Notes under the pieces: model-generated
What the model saw: the letters and a program-made list of their open reading frames with translations, nothing else
What the model was told of the DNA's origin: nothing
Databases searched by the model: none
Source: Fidelibacterota bacterium
GTDB lineage: Bacteria > Fidelibacterota > UBA8477
Assembly: GCA_021734045.1 (NCBI GenBank)
Contig: JAIPJR010000019.1
Location: 1-37,209, forward strand
DNA: 37,209 nt
Direction of reading: 5' to 3'
Shown: positions 18,370 through 27,783 of the stretch, piece by piece
Numbering within the stretch: position 1 is the first letter of the stretch
Layout of the letters: each line of letters starts with the position of its first letter
Translations under genes and position numbers: made by a program

Positions 18370-18684
18370 ATGCAGTTAGCCGGTTTCCATGAAGCCATTT
18401 CAGCCAACGATTTGGTCCTGGCCTATTGTTCCACACCCACCTGCAATGTGTGCCAGGTTCTGAAACCACAGGTGCAGGAGATGACTGCAAATTTGGAGGA
18501 GTGGGAATTTGTGTATATCAACACCGTGGAGAGCCCGGGAATCGCCGGTCAGTACTTGGTTTTTACGGTTCCCACACTGTTATTATTTGTTCAGGGGCGT
18601 GAAGTTAAACGGTTCAGCCGTCATTTTGGTTTGGCAGATTTACAGGTGATACTCCAACGCTACCTTGATTTAATCCGTTCCTGA
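18370..18684 (+). CDS. Thioredoxin-like protein
   Basis: LVLAYCSTPTCNVCQVLKPQVQEM...VFTVPTLLLFVQGREVKRFSRHFG; CxxC and cis-Pro motifs. ATG 18370 preferred over the upstream start at 18313. Confidence 0.82.
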   Translation: MQLAGFHEAISANDLVLAYCSTPTCNVCQVLKPQVQEMTANLEEWEFVYINTVESPGIAGQYLVFTVPTLLLFVQGREVKRFSRHFGLADLQVILQRYLDLIRS

Positions 18685-19158
18685 ATCACTCTGCTCATTC
18701 GACCCAGAGCTCTCCTGAGATTTCCGCTCCACAAGTGACGGCCCGGCATCGGTGGCGCTCTGCATTTTCACGATATTTTCAATTTCAGTTTTAGTGTACA
18801 ATCGACCTTGTCCAATTCCCTCACATTCAAACTGCGTTATTCTCCAGCGATACTTTGACTTCAGATTGGTTGACCAAAAAGGAAAGGTTTGGCACTGAAC
18901 CGGTCTGACCGGGTAGACCGTACAGGCGTCATTTTCCAACAGTATGCAGGCGTCACCATTACTTTTCAGTACATAGCGGGATTTATGAATGTCCAAATAT
19001 TTATCCGTGAAAGCTGTAAGCGAAAGTTTCAAATACCTGGCCATGGCTTTGATTTCATCATCTGTCACATAAACAAATCCACCCGCCAACTTACAGCAGT
19101 TCCCACAACCGGTGCATTCAAAATGCAGCCCGTCAGCATAAAAGCGCTCTTTTGGCAT
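18670..19158 (-). CDS. YkgJ-family cysteine cluster protein
   Basis: FECTGCGNCCKLAGGFVYVTDDEI...DACILLENDACTVYPVRPVQCQTFPFW. Confidence 0.85.
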   Translation of the reverse strand: MPKERFYADGLHFECTGCGNCCKLAGGFVYVTDDEIKAMARYLKLSLTAFTDKYLDIHKSRYVLKSNGDACILLENDACTVYPVRPVQCQTFPFWSTNLKSKYRWRITQFECEGIGQGRLYTKTEIENIVKMQSATDAGPSLVERKSQESSGSNEQSDSGTD

Positions 19159-19178
19159 GCGTTATTGAAAACCCCGGA

Positions 19179-19943
19179 TTAAAACAAGCTTTTCACAAAT
19201 CCGCCATCCACTACCAGCGACTGACCTGTGATGTAACCGGCCCGGGTCGAAGCCAGAAAGGCGACTGCTGCCGCCAATTCCTCCGGTTGCCCTAATCGCT
19301 TCATGGAAATGTCTTTGGCAATGAATTCCGGAGTGAAATCGTCTCCGTGTATCTCCCGCAACCTTTCGGTGTCATGAATGCCAGGCAGGACACAATTTAC
19401 CGTAATTCCTTCAACAGCGGTCTGGCCGGCAAGTGTCTTGGCAAATCCGGTGAGTCCGGCCCGGGCGGTATTGGACAAGATTAGATTTCCCAGCGGTTGC
19501 TTCACGGAAACGGATGTGATAAAAATGATGCGTCCCCAGCGCTTTTTCAACATGCCATCAACCACCTCCTGGGCACTCTCCAGCATGGCGAACAGGTTAT
19601 TGTCTATGGCTGAATGCCAGTCTTCCCGGGTGAGTTCATCATATTTACCCGAAACCGGCCCACCGGAATTAGCCACCAGAATATCCACTGTACCCCATTG
19701 TGCTAAAATCGTTTCCCGGGTCTCATCCCTGGCGGACGGGTCTGTCACATCACAAACGAGTGGCAACACCCGGCCGTCGGTAGCCACTCGAATACGATCA
19801 GCCGCCGCCGAAATATTTTCCTCTGAACGCGAGGAAATGGCTACTGCAACACCTTCCCGCGCCAACTCCAACGCACACGCAAATCCTAAACCTTTACTGG
19901 CGCCCTGAACCCAAGCAATTTTATTCTCAAGTCCAAAATCCAT
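19179..19943 (-). CDS. SDR family oxidoreductase (FabG-like)
   Basis: N-terminal nucleotide-binding GASKGLG, VANSGG; C-terminal GYITGQSLVVDGGFVKSLF; good Shine-Dalgarno upstream. Confidence 0.9.
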   Translation of the reverse strand: MDFGLENKIAWVQGASKGLGFACALELAREGVAVAISSRSEENISAAADRIRVATDGRVLPLVCDVTDPSARDETRETILAQWGTVDILVANSGGPVSGKYDELTREDWHSAIDNNLFAMLESAQEVVDGMLKKRWGRIIFITSVSVKQPLGNLILSNTARAGLTGFAKTLAGQTAVEGITVNCVLPGIHDTERLREIHGDDFTPEFIAKDISMKRLGQPEELAAAVAFLASTRAGYITGQSLVVDGGFVKSLF

Positions 19944-20152
19944 GATATCACTCCTTGAGATTTATCGGATGTAATCTTAGGGTAGTCCCGCCAATTCAGC
20001 AAATGTTAATCCCCGGCAGCATTCATTTCATTCTCCCTGCTGTCCTGTTTGGCAACCGGTGTACCAATCTGGTGTCAATAATATGCCCCACTCGGAAGAA
20101 ATTCACACGGGGAGCAGTTCCAGGCAAGTTCGCAATAAAATGGAGGTGATTT

Positions 20153-20920
20153 ATGCAACGAAAATCAATCGGCTTGGCCATCGGGCTGACCCTTCTGGGA
20201 ACGGCTTTTCTTGCTTGCGCCCAGTCCGCCAAAACAGAAACCGACAACCCGCACAAGATTGAGAAAAAAGTCAGTGTTGAGGTGGTCGCCGACAGCTCGG
20301 AAATCGTGAAAATCATCATTAACGATAATGGTGAGGAGAAGATGATTCGTCTGGACAAGGGTGCGATTAGGGATCTGGCAGATCTGAAAGATATCCTGGT
20401 GGAGCTTCCCGGTTGGGACAGCACACGACAGTTCAGGTTTGAGTTTCCCGAGTTTACATTCAATCGTACATACCTGGGGGTATCAGTCCAAAGGTTGTCG
20501 GCCCAACTCCGTGAGTACTTCAAAACCGGTGATGATGTGGGTGTTCTGGTTGTGGAGGTGGTGCCAGACAGCCCCGCTGAGAAGGCCGGTATCCGGGCGG
20601 GCGATGTAATTACCGCGGTGGATGACGCAGAAATCGAGGATCCGAGTGATTTAACGACCGCTATCGGGAATTTTGAACCTGAGGATGAGGTGACCATTCA
20701 TCTGATTCGCGATAAAAAGTCGAAAAAAGTGAATGCTGTGATTGCTGCACGGTCTAAACCTGACCGGCAAACCTGGTATGAATTTAAGGGCCAGAAAATG
20801 CCTCGGGCGCCCCATGTATTCCCTAATCCTCACCAGAATGCGCTGCAGGAAGAATTGGATGAGTTGCGAAAGGAACTGGATGAACTCCGTAATGAACTGG
20901 AAAAACTTCGCGAGCGTTAA
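20153..20920 (+). CDS. PDZ-domain putative lipoprotein with C-terminal coiled coil
   Basis: GGAGGTGATTTATG; signal with lipobox-like LLGTAFLACAQ; PDZ core YLGVSVQ...GVLVVEVVPDSPAEKAGIRAGDVITAVDDAEIED; heptad tail LQEELDELRKELDELRNELEKLRER. Confidence 0.82.
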   Translation: MQRKSIGLAIGLTLLGTAFLACAQSAKTETDNPHKIEKKVSVEVVADSSEIVKIIINDNGEEKMIRLDKGAIRDLADLKDILVELPGWDSTRQFRFEFPEFTFNRTYLGVSVQRLSAQLREYFKTGDDVGVLVVEVVPDSPAEKAGIRAGDVITAVDDAEIEDPSDLTTAIGNFEPEDEVTIHLIRDKKSKKVNAVIAARSKPDRQTWYEFKGQKMPRAPHVFPNPHQNALQEELDELRKELDELRNELEKLRER

Positions 20921-21041
20921 TATCGCAGCTCGCATCGTTCTGTTTGTTTTCTGACACCTTCCCTCCGGCCCGTCATTCATGTAGCTGAACCAGGAAGATT
21001 CTTGCTTGGTTTCAGGTGCCAAAGGTATAATTTGCGCATCC

Positions 21042-21500
21042 ATGGCCGCACCGCACACCACGCAGGACGTTTCCATTACCATCGTTCAAAATCAGCGCGA
21101 ACTTGATGCCGCCTTCGAAATTAGGCGCCGCGTGTTTGTTCTGGAGCAGGGCTTCGCGCTTGCGGATGAGTATGATGAAGATGACGCCCGGGCGATTCAC
21201 CTGCTGGTGTACCTGACGGATAAACCTATTGCAACGGCTCGCTTTGTTCCCGAGGGTGAAATTGCCCGCGTCGGGCGCGTAGCGGTTTTGCCGGAATTTC
21301 GGGATGCCGGTTATGGCCTGGCGCTCATGAAGGCTTGTGAGAACACAGCAAGGGAACGCGGATTGAAAATGGTCGAACTCCATTCACAGATTCAGGTCCA
21401 GTCTTTCTACGAGCGCGCCGGGTACGTGACCCGTGGAAATATTTTTGATGAATGTGGTTGGCCACACATTACCATGGAGAAAGCCCTAATCACCCAGTGA
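21042..21500 (+). CDS. GNAT family N-acetyltransferase
   Basis: FEIRRRVFVLEQGF...ATARFVPEGEIARVGRVAVLPEFRDAGYGLALMKACENTARERGL...SFYERAGY; ATG 21042 preferred over TTG 21006. Confidence 0.85.
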   Translation: MAAPHTTQDVSITIVQNQRELDAAFEIRRRVFVLEQGFALADEYDEDDARAIHLLVYLTDKPIATARFVPEGEIARVGRVAVLPEFRDAGYGLALMKACENTARERGLKMVELHSQIQVQSFYERAGYVTRGNIFDECGWPHITMEKALITQ

Positions 21501-21553
21501 CCAGTTAAAATGTGTGTGAACAATAGACCTTTGTATCAATACATTTAATCCTG

Positions 21554-22810
21554 ATGACGATTCGATTTCCGTTAAACCATTTTTACACCGCCTGGGACAT
21601 GGAAACTCTGGGCGAGCGCACCATTTCTGAAGGCGAATATCGAAATGCCTTTGAAATTGACCGGGATCGGGTGATTCATTCTACCGCTTTCCGGCGGCTG
21701 CAAGGTAAGACACAGGTCTATGTAACGGGCCAAAATGATCAGTACCGAACGCGACTAACCCACTCCATTGAAGTCGCCCAAATTGGTCGCTCCATTGTGA
21801 ACTTCCTTAATCGCTCCAATGAGCAGATGAATGAGCGCTTTTTTATTGATCCGGCATTGGTTGAGGCTATTTGCCTCTCCCATGACCTGGGTAACCCGCC
21901 CATCGGTCATCAGGGGGAATCGCGGTTGAACGAATTGATGGATCCGTGGGGCGGTTTTGAGGGAAATGCCCAGTCATTACGCATTCTCACCAACATCATC
22001 CGTGGTGAATCCGTGGGCATGCGCAGGGGTGGGCTGACACCGACCCGCGCTCTGGTGGACGGTATTCTTAAATACAAAGTGGTGGGCAAAGAAAATACCC
22101 CTCGGCGGGCAAAATTTCTCTATTCTGACCAGGCCGGTGTTGTGAAATGGGTTCACCCGGATCCGGAAATTATGACCCGGTGTCAATCGGGGGACAGGGT
22201 GCGTTCGGTAGAATGTGATATCATGGATTTGGCGGATGATATCGCCTACACCACCTCCGACTTATTCGATGGCTATAAGCAGCGGGTTTTGCACCTGGCG
22301 GATGTGGAGGCGTTTATTGCTGAGCATGGCGCTGGTATTGATGAAAAACTGAGCCGCAAGCTGATCGCCGTGTTAAATAACGACTATTCCATGGAACGAC
22401 TCGTCGCCACACTCATCGGACGCTGGATTCATGGTATGCGGCTGTCGTATGAGGACGCAGCGACCATTGACTCAAATCGGTACAAGTTCCGGTTGGTATT
22501 TGAAAAGGCACTCCGGGATGAATTGCTGTTTTTCAAAGCATTGAATTTTCGTCTGATTTATCAATCCACGTATGTGAAGGAACCGGAGGCGAAGGGTGTG
22601 AAAATTCTTGAAGCGCTGTTCTGCTATTTTCGTGATGTGGTATTGGGTGAACAGACCCCTGTGGATGCCGTGCGTCTTTCGCCCGGGCGTCAGCAGGCTA
22701 TTGATCAGGCACCCAATGAAGCCGCCCGCATGCGTCTGGTCTGTGACCACGTCTCTGGAATGACCGATTCCTACGCAATCGGTCTCTGGAAAAAATTAAC
22801 CAACCTGTAA
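21554..22810 (+). CDS. dgt: Deoxyguanosinetriphosphate triphosphohydrolase-like (HD-domain dNTPase)
   Basis: RDRVIHSTAFRRLQGKTQVYV...YRTRLTHSIEVAQIGRSI...ICLSHDLGNPPIGHQGE...DLADDIAYTTSDLFDG. Confidence 0.92.
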   Translation: MTIRFPLNHFYTAWDMETLGERTISEGEYRNAFEIDRDRVIHSTAFRRLQGKTQVYVTGQNDQYRTRLTHSIEVAQIGRSIVNFLNRSNEQMNERFFIDPALVEAICLSHDLGNPPIGHQGESRLNELMDPWGGFEGNAQSLRILTNIIRGESVGMRRGGLTPTRALVDGILKYKVVGKENTPRRAKFLYSDQAGVVKWVHPDPEIMTRCQSGDRVRSVECDIMDLADDIAYTTSDLFDGYKQRVLHLADVEAFIAEHGAGIDEKLSRKLIAVLNNDYSMERLVATLIGRWIHGMRLSYEDAATIDSNRYKFRLVFEKALRDELLFFKALNFRLIYQSTYVKEPEAKGVKILEALFCYFRDVVLGEQTPVDAVRLSPGRQQAIDQAPNEAARMRLVCDHVSGMTDSYAIGLWKKLTNL

Positions 22811-22841
22811 GTCTCTTTAAAAACAACTCGCTTTATTTGGT

Positions 22842-24206
22842 ATGAATTCACTCAAAAAACCCCTGACCGCTGTACTTATCGGTGCTGGTCATCGTGGTCA
22901 TAAACCCTTTGGTGAGTATGCACTACATCATCCGGACGAATTACAATTCGTGGCTGTTGTCGAACCCGATGATCATCGGCGGGAACGGTTTGCCCGGCTA
23001 CATGGCATCTCCGAAACGGCGCAATTCATAGCAGCAGACCAGCTTTATCAACAGCCGCGCCTGGCGGATATAATTGTGAATGCCGGTTCAGACCGGGCGC
23101 ATGTGGCAACCACGCTTCCGGCATTTGAATTGGGATACCATGTGTTAATGGAAAAGCCCATAGCCGCCAGTTCCGTCCAGGTGCTACGCTTTTTCGAAGC
23201 AGCAGTTTGTAGCAGATCTCAAGTGTGGGTTATGCACGAATTGCGTTGGTCGCCATTTTTTCAGCATGTAAAAACCCTGCTGGAGATGAATACAATTGGA
23301 AATCCTGTCACCTGGCAGCACACGGAATCACCGGCTTACTGGCACATGGCTCACTCCTACGTGCGGGGAAATTGGCGTCGTCAGTCGGAGAGCACACCTA
23401 TCCTGCTGGCGAAAGCATGTCATGACCTGGATTTGCTGGTTTGGCTGTTGGCGCGACCGGTAAAACAGGTCCATTCGTTCGGCTCACTGAACGAATTTCG
23501 TCCGGAGAATGCGCCGGAAAATGCGCCCTTGCGGTGTACCGATGGCTGTCCTGTGGCGCAGTATTGTCCCTACGATGCGCAACGCATCTATCTGGGTGAA
23601 AATACCGGCTGGCCGGCATCGGTGATTAGCGAGGATTCCAGTTTGGCAGCCCGACGAGCTGCGTTGGAGGCTGGTCCCTACGGCCGCTGCGTCTATTATT
23701 GTGATAATGATGTGGTGGACCATCAGGTGGTGAATTTGGAATTTTCCAATGGGGTGACCGTGGCGTTCACTTTAACCGGACATGGGCCTGAGAATACACG
23801 TGAATTCACATACGATGGTACTCAGGGACGACTTACGGGCAATTTTGAACGGAATGTTATCACAACCTGGCATTATCCTGATTCAACGCCGCAAGACTTT
23901 AAAATTGACGCGGATGAAACGGGCCACGGCGGTGGTGATCCGGCCATGATCCGGGCATTTTTGCACGCGATTCGTACCAACCGCTTACCTGATTATCAAG
24001 CCCTGGCGCAGGGGGTTTATGCCCATGTGGTGGGTTTTGCCGCTGAGGATAGTCGTGAAAATCAGACTGTCATTGACCTGGATGTGTTTGGAAAAAATGT
24101 GGATGCACGTATTTGGCAGCGGGTTCTGGATACGGCATTCCCTGTTCAATCAAACCCTGAGGAAATTCGTAACGAACCGGTCGTTTCCCGAGGTATCCGG
24201 GACTAA
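22842..24206 (+). CDS. Gfo/Idh/MocA family oxidoreductase with Cys-rich insertion
   Basis: N-terminal Rossmann AVLIGAGHRG, HVLMEKPIAAS, and CTDGCPVAQYCPYDA...YGRCVYYCDNDVVDHQVV insertion. Confidence 0.88.
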   Translation: MNSLKKPLTAVLIGAGHRGHKPFGEYALHHPDELQFVAVVEPDDHRRERFARLHGISETAQFIAADQLYQQPRLADIIVNAGSDRAHVATTLPAFELGYHVLMEKPIAASSVQVLRFFEAAVCSRSQVWVMHELRWSPFFQHVKTLLEMNTIGNPVTWQHTESPAYWHMAHSYVRGNWRRQSESTPILLAKACHDLDLLVWLLARPVKQVHSFGSLNEFRPENAPENAPLRCTDGCPVAQYCPYDAQRIYLGENTGWPASVISEDSSLAARRAALEAGPYGRCVYYCDNDVVDHQVVNLEFSNGVTVAFTLTGHGPENTREFTYDGTQGRLTGNFERNVITTWHYPDSTPQDFKIDADETGHGGGDPAMIRAFLHAIRTNRLPDYQALAQGVYAHVVGFAAEDSRENQTVIDLDVFGKNVDARIWQRVLDTAFPVQSNPEEIRNEPVVSRGIRD

Positions 24207-24218
24207 TTTATCCATCCC

Positions 24219-26219
24219 ATGAAACTGAAGTGTTATCTCAACCTGTTGCCACGGCTCCTGCTGAGCGGCATCCTCATGGTCGCCGCGCTCTCAGCAGAAA
24301 TTCTGGAGGTGGGACCTCGCTTTGCTTCCATTCAGAGTGCCATTGATAGCGCCGGGGATGGCGACGTGATTTTGATTTATCCCGGTTATTATTATGAAAA
24401 TTTGAACCCTCAGGGGAAGGCGCTTTGGCTCCGGAGCAAAGCGGGCGTGGAACAGACTTTTATTCGTCCCGGAGATCCGGATCAACCCACACTGGTAATT
24501 CAACATGGCGAGGGACCGGCGCTCATTTTGGATGGCCTCACGTTTGAGAAAGCACGCCAGAATGCCGTCCAGATCAGTGGTGCATCAGGGACATTTATCA
24601 ATTGTGATTTCAGGGAGAATGAGGGTGAGTACGGCGGCGCACTTGCTTCATTCGGCGGGACCCCAATCCTGATTGGCTGCCAGTTTTATGACAATATCGC
24701 CCGTGGGAAATATCCCACCGGAGGTGCCCTACACCTGCGGGGTGGCCGTGTGATTTTGGAGGATTCTGACTTTCGTCGTAATGAGGCCGGATTACAGGGC
24801 GGTGCAATCCATGGCGATGGTGCGACGCTGGTGGCGGAGAACTGTACTTTTTACAATAATCATGTGATTTTGGATGCGCGGGAAAAAGCGGTAGGCGGGG
24901 GTGCGGTTTACTGGCAGAATGGTGATTTCACCAGCCGACGCAGTTATTGGCTGAAAAACCAGACTTCCGAGCGGGGTGGAGCCTGGTATATCATCAACAG
25001 CTCGGCTGATATTCGGAATTCTGTATTTGCCCGAAATGTGAGTGTGAAACAGAACGGCGGTGCTGTTTATCTCGCCGCATCCCAACTGCGGTGTTTTAAT
25101 AGTGTTTTCGCGGAAAATGAGACACCCACAGCATCCGGAGGAGGCATTTATACCAATCGCACCACCGGAAACATTTTGAATACCATCTTTTGGGCGAACC
25201 GGGCTCAATCCGGGTTTCATCTTTTTGCCAACGGGGACGCTGTAACCATGGATTATTCCTGCGGAGATGGGTTGCTGGACGGTTTCCTGGCGCACCCGAA
25301 AGAGGCTTTGGATTTGGGTGGTAACATGATTTTTGAAGAGTGGGCGTTCACCCGGGATACGCTGGGGCTGTACCAGCTGACGCCTGATTCGAAAATCCGC
25401 CAGCGTGGTTACCCTGGAACCGGTTGGGAAAATCCCGACCAGACCCGCAATAATCCTGGCGCATACGGCGGACCATTTAGAGGAAAAATGGGCGTGCGAC
25501 CCGTAATCTGGGATGAAGCCGCGTTAAATGACTTTCGTCAGCGGTATGCTCAGGAACTCACGGTCTGGGGACAGACCATGATTTTGCACTATATTCAGTC
25601 TGTTTTTGGGACCAGCACCACCAGTCAGATCAGTGAATTGGGAGAGACTACTGCAGCCCTGGGCAATGTGGAACTGGCGATCCGTCAGTTTCAAGGGGCT
25701 TTGAAATTAGATCCGGGGAATGTGGAAGCCTTGTTGGGATTGGCGCGAATTTATAAAGAAGCCGGTTATATGGAGCTGGTGGAAGATGCTTATCGTCAGG
25801 CTGCCCAATCGAATCCCCGGCATCCTGGTGTTGCGTTTCATTATGGTCAGAAGGCGTATGAAAACGGAGATTGGCAGAGCGCGGTTGAACACCTGAGCGT
25901 TGCCATAGAGACCGACAGTGCGAATACTTTTGCCTGGCAGATGTTGGGTCATGCAGCTTTGGAGAGGGGTGAATTTAAGACTGCTCAATGGGCATTGGAG
26001 GAAGCTATAATGAACGATTCCACCAATGTGATGGCATACCTGTGGTTAGCGGAGCGCGGAGATTGGTTGGATAAACCGGCGGTTGCCCTGTACTGGCTCA
26101 CTGGTGCTAAACGGCATTTAACACCGGAAGCGCAAAAATGGTTGGCGGATGAGCGGTATCTGGAGATGACACGCAAGCAGGGCGCATTTAAAAAGCTCTT
26201 CGCGGATATTTTGCCCTGA
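24219..26219 (+). CDS. Right-handed beta-helix repeat protein fused to C-terminal TPR repeats
   Basis: Signal peptide; repeats such as FINCDFRENEGEYGGALASF, NSVFARNVSVKQNGGAVYLA; TPR units GNVELAIRQFQGALKLDPGNVEALLGLARIY, GDWQSAVEHLSVAIETDSANTFAWQMLGHAALE. Confidence 0.82.
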   Translation: MKLKCYLNLLPRLLLSGILMVAALSAEILEVGPRFASIQSAIDSAGDGDVILIYPGYYYENLNPQGKALWLRSKAGVEQTFIRPGDPDQPTLVIQHGEGPALILDGLTFEKARQNAVQISGASGTFINCDFRENEGEYGGALASFGGTPILIGCQFYDNIARGKYPTGGALHLRGGRVILEDSDFRRNEAGLQGGAIHGDGATLVAENCTFYNNHVILDAREKAVGGGAVYWQNGDFTSRRSYWLKNQTSERGGAWYIINSSADIRNSVFARNVSVKQNGGAVYLAASQLRCFNSVFAENETPTASGGGIYTNRTTGNILNTIFWANRAQSGFHLFANGDAVTMDYSCGDGLLDGFLAHPKEALDLGGNMIFEEWAFTRDTLGLYQLTPDSKIRQRGYPGTGWENPDQTRNNPGAYGGPFRGKMGVRPVIWDEAALNDFRQRYAQELTVWGQTMILHYIQSVFGTSTTSQISELGETTAALGNVELAIRQFQGALKLDPGNVEALLGLARIYKEAGYMELVEDAYRQAAQSNPRHPGVAFHYGQKAYENGDWQSAVEHLSVAIETDSANTFAWQMLGHAALERGEFKTAQWALEEAIMNDSTNVMAYLWLAERGDWLDKPAVALYWLTGAKRHLTPEAQKWLADERYLEMTRKQGAFKKLFADILP

Positions 26220-26243
26220 TTCAGTAGCCTTTTTTTCTTTCAA

Positions 26244-26263
26244 TTATGAACATATGTTCATAA
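26244..26263. promoter_or_regulatory. Perfect 20-bp palindrome TTATGAACATATGTTCATAA, candidate operator for the downstream DUF134-led operon
   Basis: Two perfect 10-bp arms; ends 9 bp before ATG 26273; flanked by imperfect CAATT/AATTG arms. Confidence 0.6.
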
Positions 26264-26272
26264 AATTGGGCC

Positions 26273-26698
26273 ATGGCAAGACCACGCAAAATCCGTCAGG
26301 TTCAATTCCCACCACGGTACAACAGCTTCAAACCATGCGGTGTACCCAGTCAGGGTTTATCCAAAATCGAATTAACACTGGATGAGTATGAGGCGCTGCG
26401 CCTTGTGGATGAACAGCAGCTGGATCACGAAACCGCTGCAGCCATCATGGAGGTGTCGCGCCCTACTGTAACCCGATTGGTGGAAAGCGCCCACAACAAG
26501 GTGGCTCGCCTGCTTGTACGGGGTGGTATGTTGGTCATCCAGGGCGGTGATTATCAATTGAATGGCCACCTCTACCATTGCCCCAAATGCCGTAATTTTC
26601 AGGAACGGTTACAAAAAATACGCACGGCGAATCAGCCATGTCCACAGTGTAAAGAGAGTCATTTGGTGGAAATTTCCCTACCAGGGGCACGCCAATGA
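26273..26698 (+). CDS. DUF134 family HTH protein with C-terminal zinc-ribbon-like CxxC pair
   Basis: MARPRKIRQVQFPPRYNSFKPCGVP...LTLDEYEALRLVDEQQLDHETAAAIMEVSRPTVTRLVESAHNKVARLLVRG; C-terminal YHCPKC...QPCPQC. Confidence 0.9.
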   Translation: MARPRKIRQVQFPPRYNSFKPCGVPSQGLSKIELTLDEYEALRLVDEQQLDHETAAAIMEVSRPTVTRLVESAHNKVARLLVRGGMLVIQGGDYQLNGHLYHCPKCRNFQERLQKIRTANQPCPQCKESHLVEISLPGARQ

Positions 26699-27744
26699 AT
26701 CTACAGGAAAACCTGAAATTCGTGGGTGGCATATTCGAGCACAGCATCGCCATTACCTTCTTCGTGTTTGTCATGATGGTAATTGTGGAGGCGGTCCATG
26801 TGCTTTCCCGGGGGCGCTGGGAGGCCTATTTTTGCGCCCGGGGTGGTATCCATCAATACATCTGGGCAATTCTCCTGGGTGCGCTTCCCGGTTGTCTGGG
26901 GGGATTTGCAGCTGTCACCCTATTTCAGCACAGGCTCTTCTCTCTGGGGGCTTTGGTAGCCACCATGATTGCCACCAGTGGTGATGAGACCTTCGTCATG
27001 CTCGCGTTATTCCCCAAAATGACCCTTTTTCTGACCGGTGTGCTCATGGTCGTGGCATTTGTGGCCGGTTACCTGACCGATCGTGTCTTTCATACCGCGC
27101 CCGCTGTTACCGACGCGTCGGGATGCGATAAACTGGAAATCCATCCCAAGGCCGAGATTCCACCGTTTCGTCCATGGGCGCTTATCCGGGCGGAGTGGAG
27201 GCAACCGGACTGGCTTCGCTTGCTCACCATTCTGACCCTGTTCATCTTGTTGGTGCTGTTTGCCTTTGGTATTCTGGGGCCGGCTGTCTGGAACTGGAAG
27301 CGCATCACTTTCCTTGGTTTGGGTGGCTTCACACTTTTGGTTCTGATTTTTTTCCCGGGGCACTTTGTTCAAACCCATATTGTTCAGCACATCGTCCGGG
27401 AGCATGTCCTGCGGATTTTTCTCTGGACATTTGGCGCGTTATTGCTGGTACAGGTTAGCCTGAAATACCTGGATCTGGACAGCCTGCTGAATGCAAATCC
27501 AACCCTATTAATTCTGAGTGCCGGGTTGATTGGCATCATTCCGGAATCGGGACCGCATCTGGTATTTGTGACCCTCTTCAGTAAGAATGTCATTGGGTTC
27601 GTGCCACTGTTGGTAAGCTCTATCGTCCAGGATGGGCATGCCATGTTGCCGCTATTGGCCTTTTCCCGTAAACGGTTTTTGCAAATTAAAGGTATCAATC
27701 TGCTGGTGGGACTCATCATCGGTGGTTTGTGGTTGGTATTTTAA
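26695..27744 (+). CDS. Multi-TM putative metal transporter (ArsP_2 / putative manganese exporter family)
   Basis: About 10 hydrophobic segments; GALPGCLGGFAAVTLF, MIATSGDETFVMLALFP, GIIPESGPHLVFV; ATGA overlap with the DUF134 gene. Confidence 0.82.
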   Translation: MNLQENLKFVGGIFEHSIAITFFVFVMMVIVEAVHVLSRGRWEAYFCARGGIHQYIWAILLGALPGCLGGFAAVTLFQHRLFSLGALVATMIATSGDETFVMLALFPKMTLFLTGVLMVVAFVAGYLTDRVFHTAPAVTDASGCDKLEIHPKAEIPPFRPWALIRAEWRQPDWLRLLTILTLFILLVLFAFGILGPAVWNWKRITFLGLGGFTLLVLIFFPGHFVQTHIVQHIVREHVLRIFLWTFGALLLVQVSLKYLDLDSLLNANPTLLILSAGLIGIIPESGPHLVFVTLFSKNVIGFVPLLVSSIVQDGHAMLPLLAFSRKRFLQIKGINLLVGLIIGGLWLVF

Positions 27745-27783
27745 AATAAATCGTCCCTACAGGGGACATTTCAGGAGGCGGAG

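Noticed and set aside
18670-18684. 15-bp convergent overlap between the thioredoxin-like and YkgJ-type genes
   Set aside because: Short tail-to-tail overlaps are common in compact genomes; no further signal.
20023-20697. 224-aa minus-strand ORF opposite the PDZ gene
   Set aside because: Ser/Arg/Thr-rich shadow ORF; the + strand gene has a strong SD, signal peptide and PDZ domain.
23520-23715. Cys-rich insertion in the Gfo/Idh/MocA protein as a novel metal site
   Set aside because: As I recall, similar CxxC...YCPY...YGRCVYxCDNDVVDHQ insertions are widespread in one Gfo/Idh subgroup, so not specific to this window.
27753-27767. GTCCC-TACAG-GGGAC hairpin between transporter and NifX-like genes
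   Set aside because: Short arms, no T-run, within a tight operon; not enough to call a terminator or regulator.
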